Shown here: piece after piece, positions 36,516 through 44,881 of the stretch
Layout of the letters: every line of letters begins with the position of its first letter
Numbering within the stretch: position 1 is the stretch's first letter
NCBI GenBank assembly: GCA_000716465.1
Contig: JNWL01000005.1
Coordinates: 248,001-312,000 of the forward strand
DNA length: 64,000 nt
Source: Streptomyces bikiniensis
Lineage (GTDB): Bacteria; Actinomycetota; Actinomycetes; Streptomycetales; Streptomycetaceae
Direction: 5' to 3'
Notes under the pieces: model-generated
Database searches by the model: none
The model's input: only the letters and a program-made list of their open reading frames with translations
What the model was told of the DNA's origin: nothing
Program-made: the position numbers and the translations under genes

Positions 36516-37229
36516 TCAGCTCAGTCGGCAGAGCACATCGAAGTGTGCTGAGAAGCTCGATCGCAGGCTTTCCAGGACGGCCTTCCCCTTCTCCGCGGTG
36601 GCGAGCGAGGGGAAGCCGATCACCCCGGACCGCGTGTACTGGGCCATTCCCTGGACCAGGAGGAAGGGCCGCTGCCGGCTGTCGTGGTCCGACTCGTCGT
36701 AACCCTCGCGGACGAGTTCGGGAGCGGCGTGGAGCAGGATCGACGTCTCGATCTCGCCGGCGTGCATGTCCGCGTGCCTGTCGGATTCGAGGCCGCCGTA
36801 CTCGCGGGCACGGTCCCAGTCGGGGCCGAGAGGGAAGAGGGAGACCGCAGGGCCGTCGACGTTGGCTTCCTGGACCACGTTCGACAGGACGTAGTTCCCA
36901 CCGTGGCCATTGACGATCACCAGCTTGTGGATGCCCGACCGGGCGAGTGAGGCGCGGATGTCGTCGATCACGGCGTACAGGGTCCTGGCGCTGATGCTGA
37001 CGGTACCGGGGAACGCCGAGTGCTCGTGGCTGCACGAGACGGTGATGGGCGGGAGGAGGTGGACAGGATAGGCGGCGGCGATCTCCTGGGCGATGATGCA
37101 CGCGATCGCCGTGTCGGTGATCAATGGGAGGTACGTGCCGTGCTGCTCGAAGGAGCCGACTGGGAGCACGGCGACGCGGGGCTGGAGCTCCTGGACATCA
37201 GTGCTCGTGGCGGTCGGCAGCAGGCTCAT
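36516..37229 (-). CDS. Creatininase-family amidohydrolase
   Basis: The 237-residue enzyme shows the metal-binding set of creatininase/MftE proteins: GSFEQHGTYLPLITD (Glu, His, Asp), VNGHGGN, and DMHAGEIETS with His and Glu. The family opens cyclic amides or cleaves small peptides such as the mycofactocin precursor. ATG at 37229 has GGGGGAGGA just upstream. It is divergent from the Mrr-type nuclease gene. The biosynthetic locus with two radical SAM enzymes and glycosyltransferases begins about 1 kb to the right. A mycofactocin-like combination is therefore possible, though no precursor-peptide gene is visible. Confidence 0.88.
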   Translation of the reverse strand: MSLLPTATSTDVQELQPRVAVLPVGSFEQHGTYLPLITDTAIACIIAQEIAAAYPVHLLPPITVSCSHEHSAFPGTVSISARTLYAVIDDIRASLARSGIHKLVIVNGHGGNYVLSNVVQEANVDGPAVSLFPLGPDWDRAREYGGLESDRHADMHAGEIETSILLHAAPELVREGYDESDHDSRQRPFLLVQGMAQYTRSGVIGFPSLATAEKGKAVLESLRSSFSAHFDVLCRLS

Positions 37230-37388
37230 GGTCCTCCCCCTTGGCGGCCCGGTACGCGTACGACCTGATTGTGTCCTGCCCCTGCCGGTCGGGAGCCCAG
37301 ATAACGAGACCAGCCATTGGCCGAACTGCGCCCTTCTCGGACGCCTCACCCTTCCCGAGACTGCTGCACTGGACAAAGGAGGGGCTCC

Positions 37389-38093
37389 ATGGCAGCGGCA
37401 CGGAAGCGGCGAGGAACAGCGGCTCGGAAGCGTCGAGAGAAGCGACTCCGGGGCGGCGCCATCGTTGGGGTCGTGGGCGTCGTCGTGCTGGTGGCCTTCT
37501 GGAGCGTGATCTGGCCCTATCTCGTGGGTGCGGTTGTTCTGGGAGGTGTTGTCGGCGGTGGGTGGTGGTTGTGGCGCACCGATCGGTTCATCAGGGGCGG
37601 TGATCGGCAGTGGCGGCATGACGAGGCCGTGAGAGCTGGGCAGCGGACGCTTGCCGAAGTCGACGTGATGACGGGGACGGAGTTCGAGGACTTTGTCGTG
37701 GACCTGTGCCGGCGCGACGGGTGCACCGACGTGCGGAGGGTTGGTGGCTCGCACGACAACGGAGCCGACGTTCTGGGGATCCTTCCCGACGGGCGGAGCA
37801 TGGTGATCCAGTGCAAGCGGTACACGCCCAAGAGCAAGATCCCCAGCAGGGAGATCCGGGACCTGCTTGGCGCGAAGGTTCACTTCAAGGTCGACGTGGC
37901 GATCTTCGTGGCCACGACGTACTTCAGCGGACCGGCTGAGAGGTTCGCCACGGAGAACGACATTCTCGCCGTCCATCGTGATCACCTCGGGCTGTGGAAC
38001 AACGGGGCCTCGCTGCTGTCGCTCGGCGCGGTGAACGGGCTGGGGCAAGGGGACCGGCGGCACCGGGAGCGGTGGAAGGAGACGTACGGGTAG
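37389..38093 (+). CDS. Membrane-anchored Mrr-type restriction endonuclease
   Basis: The 234-residue protein starts with a basic stretch (MAAARKRRGTAARKRREKR). Two closely spaced hydrophobic segments (about residues 24-40 and 44-58) follow, then a C-terminal Mrr-cat nuclease domain. Nuclease motifs are MTGTEFEDFVVDLC, GSHDNGADVLG with the catalytic Asp, and MVIQCKRY (Q-x-K). Mrr enzymes cut methylated or otherwise modified foreign DNA; the membrane anchor would place the nuclease at the DNA entry face. ATG at 37389 has AAAGGAGG upstream. A truncated second copy of its 3' end lies at 33.6 kb. Confidence 0.88.
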   Translation: MAAARKRRGTAARKRREKRLRGGAIVGVVGVVVLVAFWSVIWPYLVGAVVLGGVVGGGWWLWRTDRFIRGGDRQWRHDEAVRAGQRTLAEVDVMTGTEFEDFVVDLCRRDGCTDVRRVGGSHDNGADVLGILPDGRSMVIQCKRYTPKSKIPSREIRDLLGAKVHFKVDVAIFVATTYFSGPAERFATENDILAVHRDHLGLWNNGASLLSLGAVNGLGQGDRRHRERWKETYG

Positions 38094-38177
38094 AAGGCGA
38101 GGACGGCCGGAAAACGATGGTGCGAGGGTAGGCGGAGTGGTCCGGGGCTGGTGTCCAGCGTCGGTACTCTGGGGCGC

Positions 38178-39602
38178 ATGTCTACTGCCCCGGTTCGCGT
38201 TCGTTTCGCCCCGTCCCCGACCGGCATGTTCCATGTCGGTGGTGCACGGTCCGCTCTCTACAACTGGGCCGTGGCACGACAGTCCGGCGGCACGTTCGTC
38301 CTGCGGATCGAGGACACCGACGCGGCCCGGAACAAGCCGGAGTGGATCGACGGGATCATCAACGCGCTCGCGGCGATCGGCATCCACGGCGAGGACGCGG
38401 CCTTCGAAGGACCGTACTTCCAGTCGCACAACGCCGACCGGCACCGCGAGGCGGCCCAGCAGCTCTTCAGGGCCGGCCGGGCGTACTACTGCGACTGCAC
38501 CCGGGAGCAGCTCAAGGAGCGCACCGGGTCGGATCACCTCGGGTACGACGGGTTCTGCCGGGAGCGGGGGCTGGCCTTCGAGGAGGGCCGGGCGTTGCGC
38601 TTCCGGACGCCGGACGAGGGCGAGACCGTCGTGGTCGACCTGATCCGTGGGGAGCCGGCGTTCCCGAACAGCGCGATCGAGGACTTCGTGATCGCCCGTG
38701 GTGACGGGTCCCCGGTCTTCCTGATCGCCAACGTGGTCGACGACCTGGACGAGGGCATCACACAGGTCATCCGTGGCGAGGAGCACCTGTCGAACACGCC
38801 GAAGCAGCAGCTGCTGTGGGAGGCGCTCGGTGCCAAGCCGCCGGTGTGGGCGCACCTGCCGGTGATCGTGAACGAGAAGCGGCAGAAGCTGTCCAAGCGC
38901 CGTGACAAGGTCGCGCTGGAGGACTACCTGGCCGAGGGCTTCCTGCCCGAGGCGATGGTGAACTACCTCATGCTCCTGGGCTGGGGTCCTGGTGACGACC
39001 GGGAGATCATGCCGTACGAGGAGCTGGAGCAGCTCTTCCGGATCGAGGACGTCAACACCGCGCCGGCGTTCTTCGACGTGAAGAAGCTGACGGCGTTCAA
39101 CGGCGACTACATCCGCGCGCTCTCGCCGGAGCAGTTCGCCAACGCCTGCGCGCCGTGGCTCGTCGCTCCGTACGTACCGTGGGCGTCGGAGGCGTTCGAC
39201 AAGGACCTCTTCGAGGTGGCGGCCCCGTTGGCCCAGACCCGACTGGCCCTGCTGTCGGAGATCACCAGCTACGTGGACTTCCTGTTCCTCGACGAGCCGG
39301 TCGAGGACGAGGCGTCGTGGAACAAGGCGATGAAGGCCGGCGCCGGCGACATCCTGTCCGACGCCCGTGCCGAGCTGGCCACTGTCGCGGATTGGAAGGC
39401 GGACGACCTGAAGGCCGTGCTTCTCGCCGTCGGCGAGAAGCACGGCCTCAAGCTGGGCAAGGCCCAGGCGCCCATCCGGGTCGCGGTCACCGGCCGCACG
39501 ATCGGACTCCCGCTGTTCGAGTCCATGGAGATGCTCGGCCGGGACCGCGTGCTGGCCCGTCTGGACGCGGCGACCAAGAAGCTGGCCGCCGCGCAGGCGT
39601 AG
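38178..39602 (+). CDS. gltX: Glutamyl-tRNA synthetase, probable second copy
   Basis: The 474-residue class I synthetase is full length. The HIGH-type motif is HVGG at residues 19-22 within [36 protein letters not shown] follows, and the KMSKS variant KLSKR is at 237-241. The C-terminal anticodon-binding region is complete ([20 protein letters not shown]). It would charge tRNA-Glu. It differs markedly from the sequence I recall for the usual Streptomyces GluRS (RFCPSPTGNPHVG). Together with its location between an Mrr nuclease and a biosynthetic operon, this points to an extra copy, perhaps for self-resistance. TACTCT 8 bp upstream of ATG 38178 suggests a leaderless transcript. Confidence 0.93.
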   Translation: MSTAPVRVRFAPSPTGMFHVGGARSALYNWAVARQSGGTFVLRIEDTDAARNKPEWIDGIINALAAIGIHGEDAAFEGPYFQSHNADRHREAAQQLFRAGRAYYCDCTREQLKERTGSDHLGYDGFCRERGLAFEEGRALRFRTPDEGETVVVDLIRGEPAFPNSAIEDFVIARGDGSPVFLIANVVDDLDEGITQVIRGEEHLSNTPKQQLLWEALGAKPPVWAHLPVIVNEKRQKLSKRRDKVALEDYLAEGFLPEAMVNYLMLLGWGPGDDREIMPYEELEQLFRIEDVNTAPAFFDVKKLTAFNGDYIRALSPEQFANACAPWLVAPYVPWASEAFDKDLFEVAAPLAQTRLALLSEITSYVDFLFLDEPVEDEASWNKAMKAGAGDILSDARAELATVADWKADDLKAVLLAVGEKHGLKLGKAQAPIRVAVTGRTIGLPLFESMEMLGRDRVLARLDAATKKLAAAQA

Positions 39603-39609
39603 CCGCCGG

Positions 39610-40596
39610 TCAGGCGACCTTCGCGAGAAGGTCGCCCCAGGCGTTGCCGAAGTAGTTCAGATCGAACCGGGCCAGGGCCTCGTACGCGGCCTTGGCCTCC
39701 GTCTGGCGCGCCGCAGCGCGTTCCTGGACCTGCGCCGGCAGGCGGCCGAGGTCCGGGGCGGGCTGCCCGGTCAGCGCGGCGAGGTCGCCCAGGCCGGCCA
39801 CCGGGCGGATCAGGCAGGGCAGGCCCAGCAGCAGGGCCTCGGCCGCGCAGCGGCTCCAGCCCTCCCTCATCTGCGGGAGGAAGACGCCGACGTCGCACGC
39901 GCACAGCAGCCGCAGGTACCGCTCGCGCTCCACGTCGTAGTGGGCACCGTCGAAGCCGATGGTGTTGCTGCCACTGGTGATGACCCGCAGCCCAGGGGCG
40001 CCAGCCAGGGCCGCCGCGACCTCCTCGGTCCCCTTCCAGTGCACGGCCTTGCCCGCGTACACGCCGATCACGTTCGGCGGCAGACCAAATTCGGCGCGGC
40101 ACTCGGTCCGGTCGAAGCCGCGGGCCCGCTCGACCTCCGTCATGTCGAAGGCGTTGTAAATCACCCGGACGTTGCGGACGCCTCGGGCCCGGAGAAACTC
40201 GGCCCAGTATGGGGCGACGCAGACCACGGCGGCGCACTGGGGCAGTATGCGGAACAGGTGCTCCCAGAGCATGGCCTCGACGGGAGCGGAGTCGTGCTGC
40301 AGCGGCTCGTAGTGGTGCAGGAGGAACACCGTGCGGGCCCGCATCTCCGGGGTGAAGAGCAGCAGGCTCAGGTCGTCCCACACGAAGGTGCCGCTGGCGC
40401 CGTCCAGCGCCCGGACCGTCGGGGCCAGGCGGGCGAGGTGGCGGAGCTTGCGCCAGCGGCGGACGCGGTAGGTGCGTTTGTGATCCGGGACCGTGCGCCA
40501 CTCCACGTCGTCGGCCGTCGCCTCGTGGAGCATCCGCAGGTAGACCCGGCCGCCCGTCCGGCCGACCGGCTCCATCGAGTAGACGACCTGCTTCAC
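39610..40596 (-). CDS. GT4-like glycosyltransferase, last gene of the biosynthetic operon
   Basis: The 328-residue protein has a GT-B fold. The N-terminal region is short (MKQVVYSMEPVGRTGGRVYL). The donor-binding half shows VAPYWAEFLRARGVRNVRVI, YAGKAVHWKGTEEVAAALA and the E-x7-E-like GWSRCAAEALLLGLPCLIRP. It would add a sugar to a small molecule or lipid from a nucleotide donor. GTG at 40596 has AGGAGG 8 nt upstream and overlaps the HD-gene stop (GTGA). A second, larger glycosyltransferase is the first gene of the same operon, so the product probably carries at least two glycosyl additions. Confidence 0.85.
   Translation of the reverse strand: MKQVVYSMEPVGRTGGRVYLRMLHEATADDVEWRTVPDHKRTYRVRRWRKLRHLARLAPTVRALDGASGTFVWDDLSLLLFTPEMRARTVFLLHHYEPLQHDSAPVEAMLWEHLFRILPQCAAVVCVAPYWAEFLRARGVRNVRVIYNAFDMTEVERARGFDRTECRAEFGLPPNVIGVYAGKAVHWKGTEEVAAALAGAPGLRVITSGSNTIGFDGAHYDVERERYLRLLCACDVGVFLPQMREGWSRCAAEALLLGLPCLIRPVAGLGDLAALTGQPAPDLGRLPAQVQERAAARQTEAKAAYEALARFDLNYFGNAWGDLLAKVA
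39613..39636. terminator. Shared hairpin between gltX and the convergent glycosyltransferase
   Basis: A perfect 9-bp stem (ggcgacctt / aaggtcgcc) with a 6-nt loop lies 11 bp after the gltX stop and inside the last codons of the convergent glycosyltransferase gene. It can serve as terminator for gltX. It may also act weakly for the opposite operon. Confidence 0.55.
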
Positions 40597-41207
40597 GGAC
40601 GTACCTCCTGTTGGTGTCGGACGTACTCGGTGTGGAGCAGCGCGTGTATGGCCTCCAGGTGGGAGCTGAGGCCACGGGCGGCGTCTGCGAGCGGGAGATA
40701 GAAGTCCTCCATGCTCCGGAGGAACCGCCGACGCCTGTCGACGTTGGGCGAGGCGGCGAGATCGCGCAGGTTGTGGAGGCGGTCGGCCAGCCGGACGAGG
40801 AGGTCCTCGGGCGGGAGCGCGGCCTGCTTGAAGCGCCAGCGGGTTTCGTCGCCAGCGGCCTTGGGACGCTGTTCGAGGCGGTGGTCGGCCGTCATCGCCC
40901 GCAGACGGGCGGTGAATCGGCCGCCCAGGTGCTGGACGAGCAGCGCCTCCGATTCGGGGGCCACCTCCAAGGCGTCGTGGAGGAGGGCAAGGAGAAGGGT
41001 CTCGACCTGGCTGACCCTGATCTCGGTGGCGAGCAGAGTGATGATGGCGAGCGGGTGTTCCAGGTAGGGCGTGCCCTGGTCGCGGGTGTGGCCGTCGTAC
41101 ACCGTGAGCGCGAGGGCGCCGGCCACGCGGGCGCGGGACTGCTCGTCCGTGTTCCACGCGGCGGCGCCGAGCACGGTGAGGACGTGGTCCAGGTCGATGG
41201 GGTTCAT
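40593..41207 (-). CDS. HD-domain phosphohydrolase (SpoT-like HD)
   Basis: The 204-residue protein is a stand-alone HD domain. HP in YLEHPLAIITLLA, HD in LLLALLHDALE and the final Asp in VRLADRLHNLRDL match the metal-binding set of RelA/SpoT-type hydrolases. There is no synthetase domain. Single HD proteins in biosynthetic loci remove phosphate from nucleotides or sugar phosphates; small alarmone hydrolase activity is the alternative. ATG at 41207. It sits 5 bp after the carbamoyltransferase stop and overlaps the downstream glycosyltransferase start. Confidence 0.85.
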   Translation of the reverse strand: MNPIDLDHVLTVLGAAAWNTDEQSRARVAGALALTVYDGHTRDQGTPYLEHPLAIITLLATEIRVSQVETLLLALLHDALEVAPESEALLVQHLGGRFTARLRAMTADHRLEQRPKAAGDETRWRFKQAALPPEDLLVRLADRLHNLRDLAASPNVDRRRRFLRSMEDFYLPLADAARGLSSHLEAIHALLHTEYVRHQQEVRP

Positions 41208-41212
41208 CCGCC

Positions 41213-42928
41213 TCACCTCGTACGGAGGGTCGTGGCACGGGGGTTGGGCACATGGTCGGCGAGGAGCAGGGTGTCGCCGACTGCCAGGGCGTCGAGGCCG
41301 AGGTCTGCTGCCGCTGCCGCGGCCTGCTCGGCGGTCCGCAGGATCGGAGTGCCCTTGCGGTTGAAGGAGGTGTTCAGCAGCAGCGGCAGTCCGGTGCGCT
41401 GGTGGAACTGCTCCAGGAGTTTGTGCAGGCCCTGGTGCTCGGGGGCGACGGACTGCACGCGGGCGGTGCCGTCGTAGTGGGTGACCGCGGCGATGCGTTC
41501 CACTCGGCATCGGCGGACGCGGGCGACACGGTTCATGAACGGGTCGCCCGCCGACATGAACCACTCCGTGGCGTGCTCGGCGAGGACCGCCGGGGCGAAG
41601 GGGCGGTATGTAGCTCGCTTCTTGATCGCGTTGAGCCGGTCGCGCGTGGCGGCGTGGCCGGGGTGGGCGAGGATCGAGCGATGGCCGAGGGCTCGTGGCC
41701 CGAATTCGAGCTGTCCCTGTACCCAGCCGACGACGTGGTGTTCCGCGAGGAGTGCGGTCACTGTGGGCGTCAGCGCCGGGCCCAGGTCGGTCAGCGCGCG
41801 GTACCCAGTCGGCACCGCAGTGGCTGGCAGGGCGCCCGAGTCCGGGCCCCATGCGGCGTCGGTCGGCACCGGGAGGCGCTCTTGGCCGAGCTGGTAGTGC
41901 CAGCCGTAGAGCGCGGCGCCGACGGCGGTGCCCGCGTCGTGTGGGGCCGGTGCCACGAAGAGGGTGTCGAAGCCGCTGTCGGCGGCCAGCTGGCCGTTAA
42001 GGTGGGAGTTCAGGGCGCACCCGCCCGAGAACACCAACGTCGATGCCCTGGTGAGTCGTCGCAGGTGACGGACGACATGGACGACGGACTCAGCGAAGAC
42101 CTCCTGGACGGCGGCGGCCAGGTCTGCCCGCTCGTGGTCCTGGTGCTCCGTGACGTTGTCGGCGGTCCAGGCCCGGCCGCCGAGCAGCAGCGGTGTGCTG
42201 CTGTCCGCTGAGCCCCAGGGGTGGTCGATGCGGACCTCGCCGTCGTCGCCAAGCTGGATCAGCTCGCGGATCTGTGCTCCGTAGCGCTGGGGATCGCCGA
42301 AGGCCGCGAGAGCCATCATGCTGCCTTCGGGCTCGTCGCCGGGCGGGATCACCCGCCGCGCGAGGTTCCGGTAGAAGTGGCCGAGGGAGGAGTGCACGCG
42401 CCGGGGGCCGGCCGGGCTAGGCACGAGGGTCGGCATGCCCTGGTGGAGGCGGTCGATGCGATCGGGTCGCAGGTCGTACCCGGTGATGCGCTCGCGGCCC
42501 GGGCCGAAGTCGGAGCCGAGGGAGGAGCCGCCGGCGTCGATGACGAGGCCGGCCGCGTGGTCGTGGCCGGAGAGCAGGTAGCCGGAGAGCACGTGGGCCG
42601 TGTGGTGGGAGAGCAGGCGGAGGTGTTCGCCGAGCGGGGCGGGCAGGAGGGCGGCGAGTTCGTCTCGCTCCTCGGCCAGCCACCAGCCGGCGGCGGGGTT
42701 GGGGCGCATGGAGGCGGCCCAGACGGCGTCGATGTCCTGCGGGTCGAGGCCGGCGGCCTCCAGGCACCACTGGAGCGCGCGGGTCGGGGCGGTGAGCGTG
42801 CCCTTGCGGGTGGGGTGGTTGTGCTTGACGCCGCTCCAGCGTTCCTCCTCGGCCGCGTAGAGGCGGCCGTCGACGATTAAGGCGGCGCTGGTGTCGTGGT
42901 GGAAGTTCAGTCCGAGGACTGCGGGCAT
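41213..42928 (-). CDS. NodU/TobZ-type O-carbamoyltransferase
   Basis: The 571-residue enzyme has both halves of the family. The N-terminal Kae1/YrdC-related ATPase-like domain contains LGLNFHHDTSAALIVDG, LSHHTAHVLSGYLLSGHDHA and FSGGCALNSHLNG. The C-terminal domain has GQLEFGPRALGHRSIL and LLLNTSFNRKGTPI. It transfers a carbamoyl group from carbamoyl phosphate via carbamoyl-adenylate to a hydroxyl, as in tobramycin, novobiocin or cephamycin tailoring. All expected motifs are intact. ATG at 42928 has GGAGG upstream. It is the strongest indicator that this operon builds a carbamoylated small molecule. Confidence 0.95.
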   Translation of the reverse strand: MPAVLGLNFHHDTSAALIVDGRLYAAEEERWSGVKHNHPTRKGTLTAPTRALQWCLEAAGLDPQDIDAVWAASMRPNPAAGWWLAEERDELAALLPAPLGEHLRLLSHHTAHVLSGYLLSGHDHAAGLVIDAGGSSLGSDFGPGRERITGYDLRPDRIDRLHQGMPTLVPSPAGPRRVHSSLGHFYRNLARRVIPPGDEPEGSMMALAAFGDPQRYGAQIRELIQLGDDGEVRIDHPWGSADSSTPLLLGGRAWTADNVTEHQDHERADLAAAVQEVFAESVVHVVRHLRRLTRASTLVFSGGCALNSHLNGQLAADSGFDTLFVAPAPHDAGTAVGAALYGWHYQLGQERLPVPTDAAWGPDSGALPATAVPTGYRALTDLGPALTPTVTALLAEHHVVGWVQGQLEFGPRALGHRSILAHPGHAATRDRLNAIKKRATYRPFAPAVLAEHATEWFMSAGDPFMNRVARVRRCRVERIAAVTHYDGTARVQSVAPEHQGLHKLLEQFHQRTGLPLLLNTSFNRKGTPILRTAEQAAAAAADLGLDALAVGDTLLLADHVPNPRATTLRTR

Positions 42929-42950
42929 GGTCGTGTACCTCCGGTCTGGG

Positions 42951-43748
42951 TCAGACGGTGAGGGCCGAGGTGGGGAGCATGGCGGCGCCGGAGTCGGTGT
43001 ACTCGTGGCAGCGCAGGCAGAACCGGAAGTGGTGGCCTCGGGGCGCGAACACCTTGGCCGCGAAGTCCTCGTCCCAGATGCTGAATTCGCTGTCGTCCTT
43101 CGCCATGGCGTTGAAGCAGCGGTAGCAGGACCCGTCCATCTCGATCATCAGGTGCTGGTCGAGGTAGCGGTCGCAGATGCCGCGCAGCTCGTTGGCCGGC
43201 TGGCCGACGTCGACGTGGTGCACGTGGTTGGTGACGTGGATGGCGCCGTACGTGTCGCACAGCCTCGCGAGCTGTGTGAGGCGGGTGGAACTGATCCCTT
43301 CCAGGACGCTGTTGATGACCACGGTCTTGCCGGCCTCACGGAGACGGGGAACGACGGCGTGGACCTCGTCGTAGTTTTCGTGCTCGTCGTCGCAGCCGAT
43401 GAGGACCTGGTCGTACGAGCGGAGGGTGGCCTCCATGATCCGCTTGTTGCGGGCCAGGGTGATGGCGTTCGTGCCCAGGACCATGACCTTGTCCGGCAGG
43501 CGGGTGCGGGCCGCGTCGCTGAGGGCGGGGAAGTCGCGGTGCACGGTGGGTTCGCCGCCGTTGATGTGAAGCTGCTGGAAGGGGATGGTCTCCAGTCTGG
43601 CCAGGATGGTGGAGAACAGTTCCAGGGACATGTTCTCGCCCTGGGCGCCGTCGGCGAAGATGCAGAAGTCGCAGGACCGGTTGCACTTCGTCGTGATCTT
43701 GATCTTGGCCGTCTTCAGGATGCGGGGCAGGGGCGCACGCGCGGGCAT
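42951..43748 (-). CDS. Radical SAM enzyme with C-terminal Cys-rich segment
   Basis: The 265-residue protein has the [4Fe-4S]-SAM motif CNRSCDFC near residues 22-29 and the GGEP motif in LHINGGEPTVHRDF. The C-terminal region has extra Cys residues (GICDRYL, SCYRCFNAM, FCLRCHEY) that could hold one auxiliary cluster, as in SPASM/twitch enzymes. Such enzymes epimerise, cross-link or oxidise sugars or peptides. It is shorter than typical SPASM proteins. ATG at 43748 follows 17 bp after the previous stop. The substrate is unknown. Confidence 0.9.
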   Translation of the reverse strand: MPARAPLPRILKTAKIKITTKCNRSCDFCIFADGAQGENMSLELFSTILARLETIPFQQLHINGGEPTVHRDFPALSDAARTRLPDKVMVLGTNAITLARNKRIMEATLRSYDQVLIGCDDEHENYDEVHAVVPRLREAGKTVVINSVLEGISSTRLTQLARLCDTYGAIHVTNHVHHVDVGQPANELRGICDRYLDQHLMIEMDGSCYRCFNAMAKDDSEFSIWDEDFAAKVFAPRGHHFRFCLRCHEYTDSGAAMLPTSALTV

Positions 43749-43765
43749 GGCGGGGACTCCTTGGG

Positions 43766-44881
43766 TTAGGGGTGGACGTCACCGGGGGTGAGACTGAGGA
43801 AGTCCTGCGCAGTGGACTTCTGCCGGTGCCAGAGCGCGAGGGTCGCGCGCAGGGTGCTGGCGGTGGTCGGCTCGGTGGGGATCAACGCCGCCATCCGGGC
43901 GGCCAGCCGCTGGGTGGGAGTGGCCTCGTCGGCCGCGAGCGCGTTCAGGGTGTGCGCGGCGGCTCGGAGTTCACTCGCCTCGCGCCGGATCAGGTAGTCG
44001 GTCGCCACGCTGGGCGGCGGGTCGAGGTAGTACAGCCAGCGGGCGACACGGACGCGGAGCATCCCGGCGGCCATCACCCAGTCGGTACGGGTGTGCTCCT
44101 CGCCCTGGCCGGCGGGCCCCGCGGCGGGAACGCGGCGCATCGCAGCCTCGAGGGCGACGTGGGCCGTGCGGAGCAGGTGACGCGGACTCCGCGGACGGGC
44201 ATCGGGTCGATCCTCGGCGTGCCCGAGGAACAGCTCGGCGTACCCGTCCAGCCCGTCCGGCTGCCACTGTGTGAGGGCGGCCGTCTTGCCGGGGCAGCGC
44301 GTCCGTGTCGCGAGCGCGGCGGCGGCGAACCAGCAGGGGGCCAGGTAGTGCCATGCCACGCAGTGGCGCCGGTACGCGACGATGTCCTCCACCACGTTGT
44401 CGGTGCTGTCCGCCGCCAGCTGGTACCGGCCGCCCAGTCGCCCGTGGAGGATGCCCCGATAGAACCGCTCGTCGACCTCGCACCACGGCGCCATCTGCGC
44501 TCGGGACTTCCAGCGCTGGAAGTCCCGCGAGCTCCCGCTGATCAGCGACCAGGTCGCGAGTTCAGGTGCGGAGACGAGCCGCCCGTCTGCCTCGGCCACG
44601 GTGAACGCGAAGCCGGGCGGATGCTCCAAGAGACGCCGGTGGGAGTTCTCCCTGCCGACCGCGGCGGTGTGCGCGGCGGCCAGGCGGTGGTTCCACTCCT
44701 CCCAGTCCGTCGGGGCCTGGGAAAGGAGAACCCGTACGTCGATGTCGGAGTGGGGAGCCAGCAGGTCGGCCGGCTGCCACTTGTGGGTGAGCATCACTGC
44801 GCCGATGCCGTGGGCGTCCAGCTCGCGTTCGTACAGGGCTCCGAGTCCCATGTAGAGGGACGGCGCTTCGATCGCCGCCAT
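43766..44881 (-). CDS. Nucleotidyltransferase-like protein
   Basis: The 371-residue protein has an N-terminal nucleotidyltransferase-like core: MLTHKWQPADLLAPHSDIDV contains a D-x-D pattern (SDIDVRVLL). No classic GS signature precedes it, so activity is uncertain. The rest is helical and resembles a long substrate-binding domain with Trp- and Arg-rich segments (RHCVAWHYLAPCWFAAAALA). It could adenylylate a sugar or amino alcohol, or be a binding protein only. ATG at 44881 shares one base with the upstream stop (TGATG), so the two genes are translationally coupled. Confidence 0.72.
   Translation of the reverse strand: MAAIEAPSLYMGLGALYERELDAHGIGAVMLTHKWQPADLLAPHSDIDVRVLLSQAPTDWEEWNHRLAAAHTAAVGRENSHRRLLEHPPGFAFTVAEADGRLVSAPELATWSLISGSSRDFQRWKSRAQMAPWCEVDERFYRGILHGRLGGRYQLAADSTDNVVEDIVAYRRHCVAWHYLAPCWFAAAALATRTRCPGKTAALTQWQPDGLDGYAELFLGHAEDRPDARPRSPRHLLRTAHVALEAAMRRVPAAGPAGQGEEHTRTDWVMAAGMLRVRVARWLYYLDPPPSVATDYLIRREASELRAAAHTLNALAADEATPTQRLAARMAALIPTEPTTASTLRATLALWHRQKSTAQDFLSLTPGDVHP

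Noticed and set aside
36515..36545. D-arm-like sequence GCTCAGTCGGCAGAGCA
   Set aside because: It resembles a tRNA D-arm for 17 nt, but no acceptor, anticodon or T-arm follows, and it encodes the C-terminus of the creatininase protein.
36516..39443. 975-codon minus-strand frame spanning gltX, the Mrr-type gene and the creatininase gene
   Set aside because: Only the last ~237 codons (creatininase) are real. The upstream part is a shadow of gltX and the nuclease gene.
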